Shown here: positions 11,516 through 24,560 of the stretch, in pieces
How the letters are laid out: each line of letters opens with the position of its first letter
Position numbering within the stretch: the first letter of the stretch is position 1
DNA from: Laguncularia racemosa
Lineage: Eukaryota; Streptophyta; Magnoliopsida; Myrtales; Combretaceae
Reading direction: 5' to 3'
NCBI GenBank assembly: GCA_037954665.1
Contig: JBBMOL010000022.1
Span: 2,914,001-2,978,000, forward strand
DNA length: 64,000 nucleotides
Translations under genes and position numbers: made by a program
Notes under the pieces: model-generated
Database searches by the model: none
What the model was told of the DNA's origin: nothing
The model's input: only the letters and a program-made list of their open reading frames with translations

Positions 11516-12290
11516 TTAGTCAGCTCACAAAGGGGCACTTTCTTAAACACCTCTCTTAGGGTCAGCCTATAGGGGCACCTTTCGAGATATTTCTTCCCTA
11601 GGATCGCGAGTCCAAGAAGATGCTTCCCGTTATAGGTTAGTCAGCCCATAGAGGGGCACTTTCCTAAATATCCTCTCTCGGGGTCAGCCCATAGGGGCAC
11701 CTTTTAAGACATTTCTTCCCTAGGGTCGCAAGTCTAAGGAGACGCTTCCCGCTATAGGTTATTTAGCCCACAATGGGGCACTTTCCTAAACATCATTTCT
11801 TAAGGTCAGCCCATAGAGGCACCTTTCAAGACATTTCTTCTCGCTATAAGTTAGTCAACCCATAGAGGGACACTTTCCTAAACACCCTTTTTCAAGGTTA
11901 GCTCATAGGAGCACCTTTCGAGATACTTATTTTTTAGGGTTGCAAGTTTAAGAAGGCGTTTCCCGCTATCGATTAGTTAGCTCATAGGAGCACTTTTCGA
12001 ATCTATCAATTAATTAGCTCATAGGAGAACTTTTCAAATCTATTGATTGAGAGCACTCATCAAAGGCAGTTTTCCTCAAACAATCGCTAGTCTAGCCAAA
12101 CGCTTTTGTTAACAGGTGGCCAACTCATAAGAGCACTTCCTGAAACAATCTTCTCTTTAGGGTTGCTAGTCTAATAGAACGCTTCGTATTATTAGCTATT
12201 CCACTCACAATAACACTCCTAAACAATCATTGAGATGTTTCTTATTATCGATTAATCAGCCCATAGAGCACTTTTCGAGATGATACATTA
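11516..12290 (+). repeat. 122-bp tandem array near the 3' LTR of Tat copy 2
   Basis: Built from the same words as the array in copy 1 (GTCAGCCCATAG...GGCAC) but with a third module (AGGGTCGCAAGTCTAAGGAG and variants), giving units that start at 11631 and 11753, a 122-bp period. The right half is degenerate. Copy 1 keeps a single-copy version of the third module at its array edge. Confidence 0.85.
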
Positions 12291-12509
12291 CTTCAGATTG
12301 TTAGGTTGTTTAAGACAATTTCTTAAGCAATACCAATCATCACAAAGCACTTGTAGGATTATTAGTTCATGGAGTATTTTCCTACTAAAGACCAAATTCC
12401 AGATAACAAGCCAAACTAAGGCGTTATCCATTCAGTTAGGAAGTAAAAAATGACATCTTTCTTGTCCTTGTAGTTAAGTTTTGCAAACTTTACAACAAAG
12501 AGTGGTAGC

Positions 12510-14479
12510 TATAAACACCCCATTTTTTACCTTAATAATTAATAATGGTCAATTTTCAAATTTTTCATTTTTTACCATTTTTTCATTTAGTAAAAATAGG
12601 AAAAATATTCAAAAAATAAAATAAATAGGGAAAATATGTCAATTTTGAAAAATAATTGTAGAAATAATAATAAAAGGAGTTAAATAATTTTTATAATTTT
12701 TTTTAAATTTCAAAATAATATAAAATAATAAAAATTGTATTGCATATATAAAATTTACGTAAATAATAAAAAAAAAATGAGTAAGTGGGTTAGCCCAACT
12801 AGTTTGAGCCATGGTCTCGTACGCACGAGGAAGGGGTCAGGTTAGTGGTTCGAAACTCAGGGGAACTAGATTTCGCGTTTTGCCTATTTTTCTTTTTACC
12901 CAGGACACGTTTTAGCTCGTGATTAGACGGAGGGAGCATACGCGCCGGGTACGTGATCGTCTTCAACCTCCGTCCGAGATCGTCGCTGATCGCCGAAAAA
13001 TTCGAATCTAGCCGTTTTGATTTGATTTTTTACACAAATCCACTAAAGCTTTAACTAAAACAAGATAAACATCACCCAAATGAAATCAAATCACAACGAA
13101 ATCCAAGATTTACACGAATCAAAGGCAAATCGAAGGAGAGTTTCAACCGTAAATCCGATTCATCCCAATCGGAGGAAATTTGAGCTTATCTAGCTCAATT
13201 TCTTATGCCTATAAATAGAGCACGATGTGGGGAAGCTAAAGCATGGATCAAAAGTGAGAAAAGGAGAGAAAATAAGAGAGATCGAAGCTTCGCCGGAGTT
13301 CTTCAAGTCGCAACCGTCGACCAAGCTTCGAACCACCACTAATAGGCATTTTTAGATAAATCCACCACCACCATTGGATTCCCTACCCTCGAAAAGCTAG
13401 GAAGCAACCTCTCAACCTCCTTGAAAGTCACCGAAACACCACCACCGAGGACCTCTAGCCGCCATGATCAATCCAACTCGACCCAACCCAGTTCAACCCG
13501 ACCCGCGCACCGTACAAGGATCTAGGTAAGTCGGATTTTTCATTATTTATTTATTTATTTATCATATTTTATTTACTTATTTATTTGTTTGTTTATTTAT
13601 TTACAATTCGAAAAAAAAAGAAAAAATAATATTAGGAAAATGGTAGAATTTAGATTAGTTTATTATTTTCATGTTTAGTTTAGAATAATAAAAAAATTAT
13701 AAAATGATAAAAAAAATAAAAAAAAATAATAACAATAATTAGAGGTGGGTTAATAATAGGGAAATCAAAAAAAAAATTTTGTTACTTAGAAAAATCATTT
13801 TCTTAAATAAATCCAAAATTGGTTTTTCCTTAAAATAAATTAATTTTTTTCAAAAAAATAAAATAATAAAGCTTAGGTTTAGATTTTTGTTTTTCAAAAA
13901 AAATACTAAAATGATAAAAACGTAAATTTGAGGTATTTTCATAATTAAAATTAATAAACCCACTATAATTTTTATAAAAAGTGAACTACGGCTTATTTGA
14001 TCCTAAATAGTAGGTATGTAGGCACCCGTTTGGGGCAACTCTAAAAAGAAAAAAAAAAATCATTTTCCATATTAGAATAAGTTGTTTTTAATCAATAAGC
14101 AAAAACACAACAAAAAAATTAACAAAAATAAAACAAAATAAATAACAATAAAAGACATTAGGATAAGGTTTAGATTTCAGGATAATAAGGTGGTAACTTT
14201 AAGGTTTTAATAGGTTAGCCCTCGAGTCCAAAAACTCTAGTTTTCCCTTTCCTCTTTCACAAAAATGAAAAGAGGAAATCTCGTCGACTAGTTGTCCAAA
14301 TTAGGATTAATCTGATCAATTAATCCTAATTCAATAATCTTTCCCAACTTCAATTGGGTGGCGACTCTAAAATAAGATGAAATTCCTAGTTCAAGTCGAG
14401 GATTTACATTAGATGAGTATAGGGTCTAATATAAATTAGATTAGGAATGAAAATGAAAAATAAAAAATTAGACTCGACA
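12510..14479 (+). repeat. 3' LTR of Tat copy 2 (1970 bp)
   Basis: It starts TATAAACACCCC (TG changed to TA) and ends TTAGACTCGACA. It has a TATA box at 13210-13217 and a donor-like CTAG|GTAAGT at 13525. It is more diverged from LTR 1 than the solo LTR is, so it appears older or from a different subfamily. Confidence 0.88.
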
Positions 14480-16521
14480 ATCATCTTACAGATTTAATGC
14501 CTAATTCGTTTAAAGATCATAACTTACTTTCTACTATTTAAAACTTATACCAATTGATCATCACCTAGTTCTAAAGATCATCAAACCTAAGCTCCGATAC
14601 CACCTAAGTTGTGATGCCTTGGAACCTAATAACGTTGTGACCTGCCACATGTCCTCATTACGTGAAGACACACAAAGGCTCAAACACTATGATTCTCCAA
14701 ACATTAACCTTCAAGTATTCATAATGAAAACTAAAATCCTAAAATTATTTTAGTGGAAGCATTCATGAACTAAAATACTACAACTTTTAAAGAAAACATG
14801 TCTTCAATACATAATTCATATTCAATCTCTTCAATTTAATGCAACAAAAGTTTTCATCATATCCTACAATTTCTCTTATGGCACCTACAACTAAAAATAA
14901 GTCCCATGAGGGGTAAGCTAATGCCTAGCACTATACATACCTACAAACACATACGCATGCCATAATAGAAATAACAACACACACATGATGCAACGCAATA
15001 TTTAAACACAATTTATTTATCTGTCACAGTATTTAACCAATACACAACCTCATCATCATCACACAACCTTACTCAAATTCATACAAACCTTCCACAAACA
15101 ATATACATACATACATATATATGTGTGTAACAAAGGATACTCCCCTTTATCCATGTTTCTTATATATATATATATATAATAGTGGATACTCTCCATTGTC
15201 CATGAGTCCATGCAACTTTCACATCTCATGTAACAACCTTCCACAATCACACACAATATCCTTCCACATACTACTTGGATCATTTTAATACACAACCCCA
15301 TTAAGGATAATGTCATATACCGATCATCGAAGTCCTGCCTTGAGAACACCGACCTACACTTATTTTCTTAGACCCAGCAATTCGCAAACACATGCACACA
15401 CAATCAAGTCCACTTACAATAATATTTAATCTAAACACAATATCTAACTTAACAAGCACAAACAACACACAAGGTATATACATACCTGACTTTGCAAATT
15501 TTGATTTTCCTTACACTTCTATAGCTTCACAAATTCTCTAAACCTATACATGATCCAAATTACATACTCTTAGAATTGTATCTGTACACATTAAAGAAAA
15601 ATAGATGTGTTTCAACTCAATATAGCCATGTTGGAGGCCATGAGGGTAGTATACGGCCATGCTAGAGGTTATGTACCATTCTGTTTGTTCATAATTTAAC
15701 ATGAGGAGAGACATAGCCATGTTGAGAGGCCATGTATCTTTCAGTGTAGTCTAATTTCAACACAGGACAAGACATGGCCATGTTAGGAGGTCGTGCATCT
15801 CTTTGTATGGTCTAGGTTTCAACACGGGACACAACAAGGTCATGTTGAGAGGCTGTGTATCTTTTTATATAGTGAAGGTTTCAACACAAAACACAACACA
15901 ACCATATTGGGAAGCCATGTATCTTTCTATATGGATTGGGTTTGACACGAGGCAAGATACAACCATGTTAGATATCGTGTATCTTTTTTATGCCCTCGTG
16001 TAGGTTACTGTTCATTACAATTCCCCTTTCTCAAATTTGAAATTCCTCAAATCTTATAACTCTAACCTAATTTCTAAAGAATTATACTTAATTGATCCAT
16101 TTAATTTATAAATTCCAATAAAATACAAGGATTCATACACTTACTTAATGCAATTTGTGATTGAGATCTTCAAATCATCTATTCCGTCTTGCTCCTTATC
16201 CCAATTTCTATACACATGTCATTAATTTATCTTAGATTCAAAAATCTACAATTCCAAATCATATACTTCAATTATTGAAACCTTACCTTATTGTCTATGG
16301 TTAGTTAATATCGCTCCACTCTTAAATTTATTTTTGGTTGTCTTGTAGGTTTTTTGAGATAGTTATGACTTATAACTATCAAAAGGAAGAAAAATGTAGC
16401 CCTAAGTTATAAAAGGACATATATACTTCAGTCGCAAAATAACCAAACTGTCCTCATCCATATATTCTATTTATATATATAATAATATAAAATACACACA
16501 TATACATATAGTGTTTACACA
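14480..16521 (-). mobile_element. chromovirus-type Ty3/gypsy remnant: LTR and 5' leader
   Basis: On the minus strand the LTR (about 16521 down to 14610) ends GGCATCACA and is followed by ACTTAGG and a primer binding site TGGTATCGGAGC (14602-14591), one mismatch from the initiator-Met tRNA complement TGGTATCAGAGC. The leader to 14480 resembles the leader of the element at 18743-29439 (words such as TGATCTTTAGAACTA). It is cut at 14480 by the end of Tat copy 2. The outer LTR border near 16521 is approximate. Confidence 0.7.
15600..16010 (-). repeat. degenerate minisatellite in the LTR remnant
   Basis: Five to six modules, each with an imperfect copy of a GGCCATGTTGAGAGG-type word followed by a linker with CATCTTT, repeat about every 60-65 bp. 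It is the counterpart, on the other strand, of the module block in the LTRs at 18743-20754 and 27512-29439. Confidence 0.65.
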
Positions 16522-18742
16522 TTTTTTCTAGACCAACCTCCCTGCCTAGGAGAAATGAATGAGAGCTTTTAGAGGTTCTATGTATGATGGCTTGCAGTAA
16601 ATTTATTCCCACTATGTGTATAGGGTCATCATTTCTAGTGGTACCTCCCATTTTTCCTTATGCTTGTTTAATGAATTTCTGAGCTACTTTTCAACTCCTG
16701 TGCTGATAGCTTTGTGTTATCTATTGGTGAACTACTTAAAAGAAACTTTTCTGTGTTATTCTTTCTTCTCTCCCTTTTTTTTTTTTAGGAAAACCATTTC
16801 ATTTTACCCTTTTTATTATTTCCTTGATTATTAGAAAAGCCTTAAAATCATAATTTTGAAGTCTTTATTTGAAAAACCTAAAATATCCTAATTTTTTGAA
16901 AAGATACAAATATATATATATATTTAAAGTAAATGAGAAAAGATTTATTAAATAAGAAATGTCAAAAGATCTAATGAACTTAAACAATACCTAAAATAAA
17001 AGAACGACTTAGTAAAGGAACAAAATAAATAAATAAAATTACATTAGCGTAAATGGACTTCTTTTTAGTATTTAATTTCTGGTTTGAATGAATGAAACTC
17101 TATTAAATGAGACAGCTGATTATTGTTAGTAATAACACCATAAATTCCTACACAAAAGAAAACAAGTTAGCTGTAAATGAGAAATATTGACATACACTAC
17201 ATATGTATATATACCTAAAAGGGGCCTGCTAGAAAGGTCTCTAACGAATATCAATACAATAGGAAAAACTATGAATTGTAAATATTTTCCCTTTTATTTT
17301 TTTTAACCCGTATTAAAAAATAAATAAATAAGTAAATAACAGATGAAAGTTCCTATAAAAAGAAGAAAAAAAATTTATAATGTATTTTAAGCCACAGTAT
17401 ATGTGGCACTCTAAAATCTTAATGGCAATAACAACTCACTACGTATTCCATATAAATAGAATACGTTAAGATTTATTACACAAAGAGTGGGTTTCTTTCT
17501 TAAAATTGTTTATTGGTTTTAGAAACCACTTCAACACTTGTTAATATTTTAGAAAATTCCACAAAGATTTGAAAAGAAAAATTAATATTGACAGCATAAG
17601 TAATTCCTTTATAAATATCACCAAGAGCATATAATAACATTTAAATATCACAAAGAATATTTGAAATTTAATACAAGGAACTAACATATACAAACAATTT
17701 GCATTAACATAACATCCATAGTAATGTATCAAATCATACCAAATTGAGAACACACTATTAAATTTCCAACATTCAATATTATCATTAATCATCATGCAAC
17801 TTCTATTAAATCATCAAGAACATGCTAAATTATCAAAATCAATACTTCTTAAAACATGCTTAATTAATTTGATCACAACTCATTTATTTTAACTCCAAGA
17901 AAAATTATTTCTAGTTACTTTATCTATCTAATTCACTATTAAACCTCATAATTTGAATAATTTAAGCCTTCCACAAATGCATACAAAATTCATATTTGAA
18001 TCAAATTAACACAAAAAAAATCATCAAGAACGGCCCTAGAATGAATTGCTACTTCTCTTGATCCAAGCATACCTGAACATGTTCAATATAACACTATTGC
18101 AATTCCAAACTTTAAATCATTACTCTAAACCAATTTCTATCAATTATAAGTCATGCAAAATCATACTTCTCTTGATCCAAGCATACCTGAACATGTTCAA
18201 TATAACACTATTGCAATTCCAAACTTTAAATCATTACTCTAAACCAATTTCTATCAATTATAAGTCATGAAAAATAATCAAAATAATATTTTTAAGTTCT
18301 CAAATACCCATTTAATCATTAATGTTTTGGCCACAACATGAAATTTCATAGCTCATCAATTTCTCTTAACAAGCATGCTTCAATTAGCTAAATTAGCATA
18401 TTAAACTAACAATTATTTATTCCATATTATCAAATCACAAGAATCAAAATAAGAGCATGCCCATTTCCCTCACGAAACCCATGACATATATTAAATATCC
18501 ATCATCCAACAAGGAAATCATCAAACACTTATTTATATCCATTAAAACAACAATTAAACATTAAATTAACACCTACACATTAAGAATCATCGAATCAAAA
18601 TTCCAAATACCGATATACATACTGAATGCTAATATGTATATATGTATATATATACAATATCCAAATACCTATTTCTTCAATAATTAATCACCAACATGTA
18701 TCTAAAACTCAATTAATTTAAAGATTAAACACTTACCTTATC
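16522..18742. other. AT-rich spacer, no gene seen
   Basis: No coding signal on either strand. It holds homopolymer and TA runs, a 114-bp tandem duplication at 18050-18269, and weak similarity between 17095-17215 and stretches near 30250-30380 and 32085-32175 (words such as TTATTAAATGA...CTACAAAAG), which suggests an old dispersed repeat. Its right end is the insertion target TTATC of the next element. Confidence 0.6.
18050..18269. repeat. 114-bp tandem duplication
   Basis: Unit 1 starts at 18050 and unit 2 at 18164 (TACTTCTCTTGATCCAAGCA). The two agree base for base over the 106 bp present in the second. Lack of differences suggests a recent duplication or an assembly artefact. Confidence 0.9.
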
Positions 18743-20754
18743 TATAATACCTGAACGATTTTAATCATTTATTTAATTATATGATATAGGTATTATCATA
18801 AAGAGCTAAGGATGAGGATGGAAATTTATAAAAATTCCATAGGCAATTTGGTCATTCAACACAAAGCATATAAATACTATAAGTTGACCTAAAGAGCCTC
18901 TTTTTTGTCATTCTGAGTAGTGAATAGAGCCATAGAGAACAGACACTCCATATGAGAAACCCAGGATGACGATAGGAAAAAGGACCGAACTAATTCCAAG
19001 AACTCGAGGTAAGGATCGTTATACAAATTTCAAATTAGGATTTATAGAATTTGTAGTTACGAGCATCGTTTGTTCATACAAAACACGAGATGTGTGAAGG
19101 CACGCAAGAGAACGGAGAATCGACAATTTAGGATTTGCAACTTGTTTAAATTGAAGTAAGTATAAAATTATTTGTAAATTAAATACTATTATGAATTTTA
19201 GAAACTTGAATAAGCTTAAGAATAGAAAGGATTACGTTTTGGAGGAATTGAAGTAATACAAATAGGGTTCATGGAGATTGCTGAGGGTAACACGGCCTCC
19301 CAACATGGTCGAGTTTCAACTATGTTGAAATAGAAAAGTGCACCGAGAGATACATGGCCTCCCAATACAGTCGTGTTCCAACCATGTTAAGTTAAGGGCA
19401 ACATGGCCTCCCAACATAGTCGTGTTTTGACTGTGTTGAAATGGAAAGGTGCACCGAGAGATATATGGCTACCCAACACAATCGTGTTTCAACCGTGTTA
19501 AGCAAGGATAACACGACCTCCTAACAAGGTCGTGCTTAAACCATGTTGAAACTAAGTTTTTCACCGAGAGATACACAACCCCTAACACGGTCGTGCTTCA
19601 GCCTGTATTAAGCGACACAGTCCCTAACATGACCATGTTGAATAAAGTATAACATAATTATATATTCGTTTAACTTCAATTTAAACTAATTTCTATGCAA
19701 CCTAGATAACTAGTAAGGCCTTAGAGAAATTAAATGAATAGGATTAAGGAAATTAAGAATGATATCAATCTTCAATTGAATACTAAGAAAAGCATGTTAA
19801 TGTGTACAAATTTCCAATTAGATTAAGTCTAAGACCGGGAAGTGCTTAAAGTTAGGATCCAAGATACATGTAACTTGCGTGTTGATTGTGCTTGTTTAAG
19901 TTAGTCTATGTATAGATTATGTGTTAATTGACGAATTGGCTTAAGTGGTTAAGTGATATGCTGTATGTGCTTGGCTTAGCCTAAGGGCCCATAGTGGAAA
20001 ATCCCTAGGGAGCACCCCAATGATCCTTGTGTGACATTGTCCCTAGTAAAGTCATGCTTGGAAATGATCTGGGCTAAATGTAGTTTAAGTGGTTAAGTGT
20101 ACATAGGTGTAGAGCCCGTGTGGCAGTTCCCATCACCAAGTTTAGGTTTAAGTAAACATGGGTGTAAGACCCGTAGTAGCAGTTCCCATCACTAAGTCAT
20201 GCTCCAATGTGTTAAGTGTCTTAAGGGGGTTACGAGTACCATGTTGTTTGCTTGTAGACGTAAATTATATTATGAAATAGTTATTTGTGTTTAAGTTCTG
20301 CATGATATGTGTGACATTAGTTTATGTTTGTTCATATGCATGTGTTTGTGTTATACATACTGAGCATTAGCTCACCCTTCGAGGAATCATTTTTAAATGC
20401 TGGTGTTAAGGTAGATGAGAACCCAAAAGACAACTTGGATTTAAGTGAACCATAGAGAGAGGAAGACAAAGAGTACCATTATTATTATGATGATTAAGTT
20501 TTAGGAAAATTATGATGTTTAACTATAATAGACAGTATCTTTTGAAATTGTTATTTTTTGTATTTAAAGACTTCCGCTGCTTTAGATAATTGATAGGGTT
20601 TAAGTTATCATTGGATTTTTGAGGATGTATGCAATGTTTTATTATAGGAGTTACAGTTTAAAATATATTAGAGTTATTTTAGAGCCTTAACATGTTCTTG
20701 TGAGACAAAGACACGTGGCGGGCAGTAGCGCGGCTCGGGTTTTGGGGCGTTACA
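18743..20754 (+). repeat. 5' LTR (2012 bp)
   Basis: It starts TATAATACCTGAACG (TG changed to TA) and ends GGGGCGTTACA. A G-box-containing word GACACGTGGCGGGCAG lies near the end (20710-20724) and is unchanged in the other LTR. Confidence 0.92.
19285..19645 (+). repeat. palindromic-core minisatellite in the 5' LTR
   Basis: Seven modules with cores close to the near-palindrome AACACGGTCGTGTT alternate with two linkers (one with GTGCACCGAGAGATAC, one with AAGTTAAGGGCAAC). The 3' LTR has six modules at about 28050-28345. Confidence 0.8.
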
Positions 20755-20761
20755 ACTTAGG

Positions 20762-20773
20762 TAGTATAAGAGC
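20762..20773 (+). other. primer binding site (initiator-Met tRNA type, two mismatches)
   Basis: TAGTATAAGAGC, 8 bp after the 5' LTR end, compared with TGGTATCAGAGC. The minus-strand relative at 14591-14602 has one mismatch in the same place after the same ACTTAGG spacer. Confidence 0.75.
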
Positions 20774-21229
20774 TCTAGGATTTATGATCTTTAGAAACTT
20801 AAGTTTTAATCTATAGAGAATAGGTTCATGATCCTTATGACCTAATTTTTTTTCTATAGAACATAGGTTATTCATCTTGAAGAGTTTAGGTAATGATCTT
20901 TAGAACTAAGTGAAGATCAATAGTCATAAATTTTAAACAATCGAGTTTAAGATACAATCTTTAGAAGGATTAAGCACTAAATCCATAAGATAGTTAACAT
21001 GAAGAGAGTGGGTAAAATATGGGACGTTTACTTAATTGTGTAATTATTTTCTTGTATTCTTCTAACTGATAAGCTTTATATATGAATAGACCCCATGTGT
21101 AGTGGTATATGTGTATATACTCACACATTATAAAATTGACCTTGACTGATATTAACATAAGTAGATCTGGTTTTCTCTTTTTAAGCAGAATGTCTCCAAG
21201 AAGAATTACCATATCAGGAGCTAGAAGGG

Positions 21230-23390
21230 TGTAAACACCCCATTTTTGCCCTATGAATAAACAATAATCAATTTCCAATTTTTCTCTAATTTAGCATAAA
21301 TAATAAAAATATTCAAAAAATAAAAATAAATAGGAAAACACATCAATTTTGAAAAATGATTTCAGAAATGGCAATAATAAATAGTAAATAAGTTTTTGCA
21401 AATTTTTGAAATTTCAAAAAATACAAAAAAATAAAAAATTCGCATTGCATATATGCAATTTGCGAACTTAGAAAAATCAAGAAAATGGGCTAGCCCAGCT
21501 GGTCCGGACCACGGGCTAAGGCACGCGCAGGGGGGCTCGGTCGCAGGTTCGAATCGCGGGGGAAGCAGTTTCCGCGTTTTGAGTTTTTTCACTTATCCAG
21601 GACACGTGGCAGCATCCGATTGGCTGGAGGAAACTCACGTGCCGGGCGTGTGATCGTCTTCGAACTCGGTCCGAGATCGCCGGTGAGGAGAAAAATTCGA
21701 ATTTCGGCCGTTTCGATTCGATTATTTGCACAAATCCAACAGATCTTCAATAGAATTGAGATAAACATCATCCAATTGGAATCAAATCTCAACAAATCAA
21801 AGGATTTACACGAATCGGAGTTGGTTTATTTAACCGTCGATCCGATTTGCTTCGATCGGTGGAAATCCGAGCTTATCCAGCTCGATTTCGAACGCCTATA
21901 AATAGAGGAGGAGGGGAGGAAGCCAGATAAGGAATCACAATTGAGAGAAAGTAAGAAAAGAGAGCAAATTGGAGAGCATCGGAGGAAACCCAAAACCGCG
22001 AATTGCCGATCGAAGCCAAGCCACCACCAGGAGACGTTCTGGGAGCAAACCACCACCACCATTGGATTCAGCACCCTCGAGAAGCTAGGATTCGATACAT
22101 CACCTATGACAAAAGACCGCCGGAACGCCGTGAACGAGCATCCTCCGCCATCGTGTCTAACCGATCCGACCCGACCCGATTCGACCCGACCGATCCGACT
22201 CGCGCACCGACCCGGATCCAGGTAAGTCGGATTTTCCGAATTTATTTTATTTATTTTATTTATTTATTCCGATTTTATTTATTATTTGTTATTTATTTAT
22301 TAATTTGTTATTTATGTATTTATTTATTTATGTTTTATTTATATTTTTATAAATAGGAAAATGTTAGAAATTAGATTTTTTTTAGGATTTAATAATTAAA
22401 ATAATAATAATAATAATAATAATAATGTAGAGAATAATAATAAAAATATTAGGAAAATAATAATAAGACTTTAGACTTTAAAATAGATAGATAATAACTT
22501 AGGATAAAATTTTTAACAAAAGTTCACAAAAATTATGAAAAATTATGAAAAATTAATAAAAATTATAAAAATAATAAAAAAATAATAAACTATAAAAATC
22601 ATGAAAACTCATAAAAATTATAAAAATTGTAGAAGAATAAGGAAAAATCGAAAAGAAATAAAAAATCATAAAATCATTAAAAAATCATAAAAAATTACAA
22701 AAATAAAAAATCAATAAAAATTCAAAAATTATAAAAATGAGTTTTATCACTTAGAAAAAATCATTTTCTTCAAATAAATCCAAAATTGATGTTTTTCCTA
22801 AAAATCATTTTCAAAGATCAAATTACTAAGCTTAGGTTTAGATTTTTTTTAGAAAAATCCCAAAAATGTTAAAAACATAAAGCAAAAGAGATTTCAAAAT
22901 TAAAATTCACAAACCCACTAAATATTCTCAGAAAAAAGCAAACTACGGCTTGTTTGATCCTGGATAGCAGGTACGTAGGCACCCATTCGGGTTAACCCAT
23001 AAAATGAAATAAAAAAATCATTTTCTTGAAATAATTCAAAAACATAATAAAAAGTAACAGAAATATAATAAAACACATTTCTAAATAAGAAAAATCTTAG
23101 GAGATTAGGTGGTAACCGTAAGGTTTTAATAGGTTAGCCTTCGGACTTAGAAACTCTGGTTTTCCCTTTTCCTCTTTTCAAAAACGAGAAGGGAAATAAC
23201 AACGACTAGTGGTCCAAATTAAGACTAATCCGCTCCTTTAGTCTTAATTCAATATTTCCCAACAACAGTTGGGTGGCGACTCCAAAAATTAGACGAAGTT
23301 CCTAACTTAAGTCGAGGATCTACATTAGATGAGCATAGGGTCTAGTCTAGATCGGATTAAGAATGGGAATTCAAAAAATTAGACTCGACA
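21230..23390 (+). mobile_element. solo LTR of the Tat/Ogre family (2161 bp)
   Basis: It starts TGTAAACACCCC and ends GACTCGACA, flanked by a perfect 5-bp duplication AAGGG (21225-21229 and 23391-23395). No internal sequence accompanies it, so it arose by recombination between the two LTRs of a full element. It keeps the tRNA-like part, G-box, CCAAT, TATA box and splice donor. Confidence 0.95.
21602..22227 (+). promoter_or_regulatory. promoter and splice donor of the solo LTR
   Basis: ACACGTGGCA 21602-21611, GATTGG 21618-21623, TATAAATA 21897-21904, and CCAG|GTAAGT at 22221|22222. All match LTR 1, so this solo LTR may still start and splice transcripts into downstream DNA. Confidence 0.55.
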
Positions 23391-24560
23391 AAGGGGCACT
23401 AAACATGATAACCCTAATGAAGAGGATGCTTAGTACCTACAACAACAAGGGGAAAGAGGTCAGATGGTTGAATAGACAGTTCAACTACTACATACTGTAA
23501 ACCACCTAGTGGGATTATTAGCACAACAACACTAAGCACCCAATGTCCCACAGCACAGGCATTCTAATGAACGCATTAGCTTTGATAGGTTCATAAGAGT
23601 GACTAAGGAATTTAACCCTAGAGTGGATGACCCAATTGAGGCTAAGGATTGGGTACAGGAGATTGAAAAGACTTTTGCTGCCTTTTAGATACTAGAAGAT
23701 AGGAAGGTAAATTATGTTGCATTTATGCTAAAGGGAACTACAGCAAAATGGTAGGCTTCTGCCCCGAGACTTATAGGGGAGTGCATGAATTAGGCGGTGT
23801 TTAAAGAGCTGTTTTATCATAGATACTTCCCCAATAGCTCTAGAGACTGAATGGAGAATAATTACTACAACTGTGAATAGGGGAACCGAATTGTTGAAGA
23901 GTACGAGGCAAAGCTGAATAGCCTCATTCAATTCCTTCCCACAAATGTATGTAATGATGACAAGTCCCAAGCTAGAAGGTTCCTAAAAGGATTGGAATTA
24001 GACCTACAATTTGCAATAGGGGCCTTTTAGCTAAATACATATGCTAAAATGGTAGACAAAGCAAAGTGCCTTGAATAAAATAAGAAGATCATAAAGTAAC
24101 AAAGGAGTCGTAGAGGAGTAATAGCTCTAGGGAAAAAGACCAGCCTCTAATGGAATGGGGTAAGACAGGGGTAAAAGACATCACTTGCTACAAAGCAAAA
24201 CACTTAAAGCTATAGCCCCTCCTCTTTAGATTAAGCAAATTCCTTTGGCACTCACTATAGCAGACACAAATGCTAAATGTCCCAGACATTACGAAGCCCA
24301 TGAGTTAAGAGAGTGTAGATAACTAGATAGGGCATGTTTCTCTTGTGGGAAGATAGGGCACATTAGCAGAAATTGCACTGAAATGTCAGTTCCCCTAATC
24401 TTCTATCATATATGCAACCAGAGGGGACATAAGGCAGTCAACTGTCCTCAATGACAAATCAGAAATCAAGTAGGACCAGTTTAACAAGTAGCTAGACCTT
24501 CAGTGAGAGGATAAGGAGGTAAACCACAAGGAAGAGGTCCTAAACAAAGAGTTCCTACCA

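Larger units (their letters stand above)
10593..14479 (+). mobile_element. Tat/Ogre-lineage element, copy 2 (3' part only)
   Basis: It contains the C-terminal part of integrase, a 3' UTR, a tandem array and a 3' LTR, all related to copy 1 but clearly diverged. The left edge is the end of the copy 1 LTR at 10592, followed by TCTAGTATATCGAGGCAGTC, which aligns with the integrase codons for VYGTEAV. Copy 1 therefore appears to have inserted here, and the missing 5' part should lie left of the window. Confidence 0.85.
21190..24560 (+). pseudogene. gag of the chromovirus-type element, split by a solo LTR
   Basis: The ATG at 21190 opens MSPRRITISGARR; the solo LTR interrupts codon 14 and the frame resumes at 23396. 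The capsid-like part (about 23590-24080) reads W-Q-EIEKTF, then FYHRYFPNSSRD, then VEEYEAKLNSLIQFLP. Two zinc knuckles follow: CFSCGKIGHISRNC (about 24330-24372) and a second in which the first Cys position reads His (HICNQRGHKAVNC). Many stops occur, mostly TAG or TAA where Gln or Trp is expected (for example after EEDA, VE and FAAF). It cannot be translated. Confidence 0.85.

Noticed and set aside
21941..22356. Open frames in the LTR leader (solo LTR and copy 1) as proteins
   Set aside because: The frames are not kept between the LTRs and cross the conserved splice donor; they follow GACCC-rich composition.
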